Source: Bacillota bacterium (GTDB taxonomy: Bacteria > Bacillota > Clostridia > Lachnospirales > Lachnospiraceae). From it: a stretch of DNA of 61,432 nucleotides. The stretch is taken from assembly GCA_023420935.1 (NCBI GenBank), contig JAEZUR010000010.1, positions 1 through 61,432 of the forward strand, written 5' to 3'. Under the pieces are notes generated by a model. It ran no database searches. It saw only the letters and a program-made list of their open reading frames with translations, and was not told the DNA's origin. Of this stretch, positions 61,403 through 61,432 are shown in pieces (position 1 is the first letter of the stretch; the number at the start of each line of letters is the position of its first letter). The translations under genes were made by a program, and so were the position numbers.

Positions 61403-61432
61403 AAAAAGATTGGTTAATTTCAATCTTTTTTG
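61403..61432. terminator. terminator at the window end
   Basis: AAAAAGATTG and CAATCTTTTT form a 10-bp stem with an 8-nt loop and poly-T on both strands. It likely ends a minus-strand gene outside the window. The last 200 nt hold no gene. Confidence 0.7.

Noticed and set aside
1..61432. Search for tRNA, rRNA or retron-like sequences
   Set aside because: No tRNA cloverleaf with CCA-proximal T-loop, no rRNA segments and no reverse transcriptase were recognised in the window.

Overview
The window looks like a low-GC Clostridia chromosome, most likely a Lachnospiraceae member of the Lachnoclostridium phytofermentans type. This rests on AT-rich intergenic DNA, strong AGGAGG-type ribosome sites, the order uvrB-uvrA, ctp-M23 peptidase-ftsX-ftsE, a T-box upstream of ilvB-ilvN, and an msmX-like sugar ABC ATPase. 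The genus is an inference from gene content; no rRNA or tRNA gene is visible.

Layout. Positions 1-7900 hold small chromosomal genes: an ECF sigma/anti-sigma pair, a free-standing FakA-type C-terminal domain, a GNAT acetyltransferase, a large lipoprotein, a methyltransferase-like gene, and a LysR regulator divergent from an FMN-dependent oxidoreductase. About 8.0-29.9 kb is an integrative mobilizable element ending just downstream of guaA. It has a tyrosine integrase, an excisionase-like gene, a MobC-like protein and relaxase (the relaxase gene is broken by an in-frame TAG), an actin-like ParM with a ParR-like partner, a RepA/KaiC-type ATPase, a TnpV-like protein, an Xre repressor with palindromic operators, and no visible conjugation (T4SS) genes. 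From 29.97 kb onward the backbone continues: guaA, yfbR, uvrA, uvrB, ctp, M23 peptidase, ftsX, ftsE, a PucR/CdaR-like regulator, an AraC regulator, msmX, a cell-envelope operon (LytR_C protein, exported protein, WecG/TagA, YitT), an SDR, an aldo/keto reductase, AraC and MarR regulators, ilvB-ilvN plus a DMT exporter under a T-box, and an ABC-2 exporter.

The most notable cargo is one minus-strand run of 13 genes (19708 down to 8348) behind a consensus promoter. It starts with a type I restriction-modification system (half-size HsdS, HsdM, DinD, full HsdS, HsdR, a YgjP-like metalloprotease and two small proteins). It continues without a visible terminator into a caspase-like protease, three TIR-fold proteins and a small membrane protein. 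TIR plus caspase-like protease is the arrangement of type IV Thoeris, in which a TIR enzyme makes a cyclic ADP-ribose isomer that switches on the protease. Here there are three TIRs and an extra membrane protein, which makes it an expanded or composite version. A plus-strand promoter and terminator inside the leader of this operon predict a short cis-antisense RNA.

The element's control region is lambda-like. One TTCGC-N6-GCGAA operator fills the 17-bp spacer of the leftward (xis-int) promoter, two more flank it, and a fourth lies near the far end of the element. Paired GGTATCA repeats, 11 bp apart, sit at both ends and look like integrase arm sites.

Outside the element, intergenic DNA carries very long palindromes: an array upstream of uvrB, a nested palindrome at 50.45 kb, a cloverleaf at 58.07-58.22 kb inside the ilvB leader, and a three-hairpin leader before an SDR gene. 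They look like one or more families of genome repeats, and some must be transcribed as parts of leaders.
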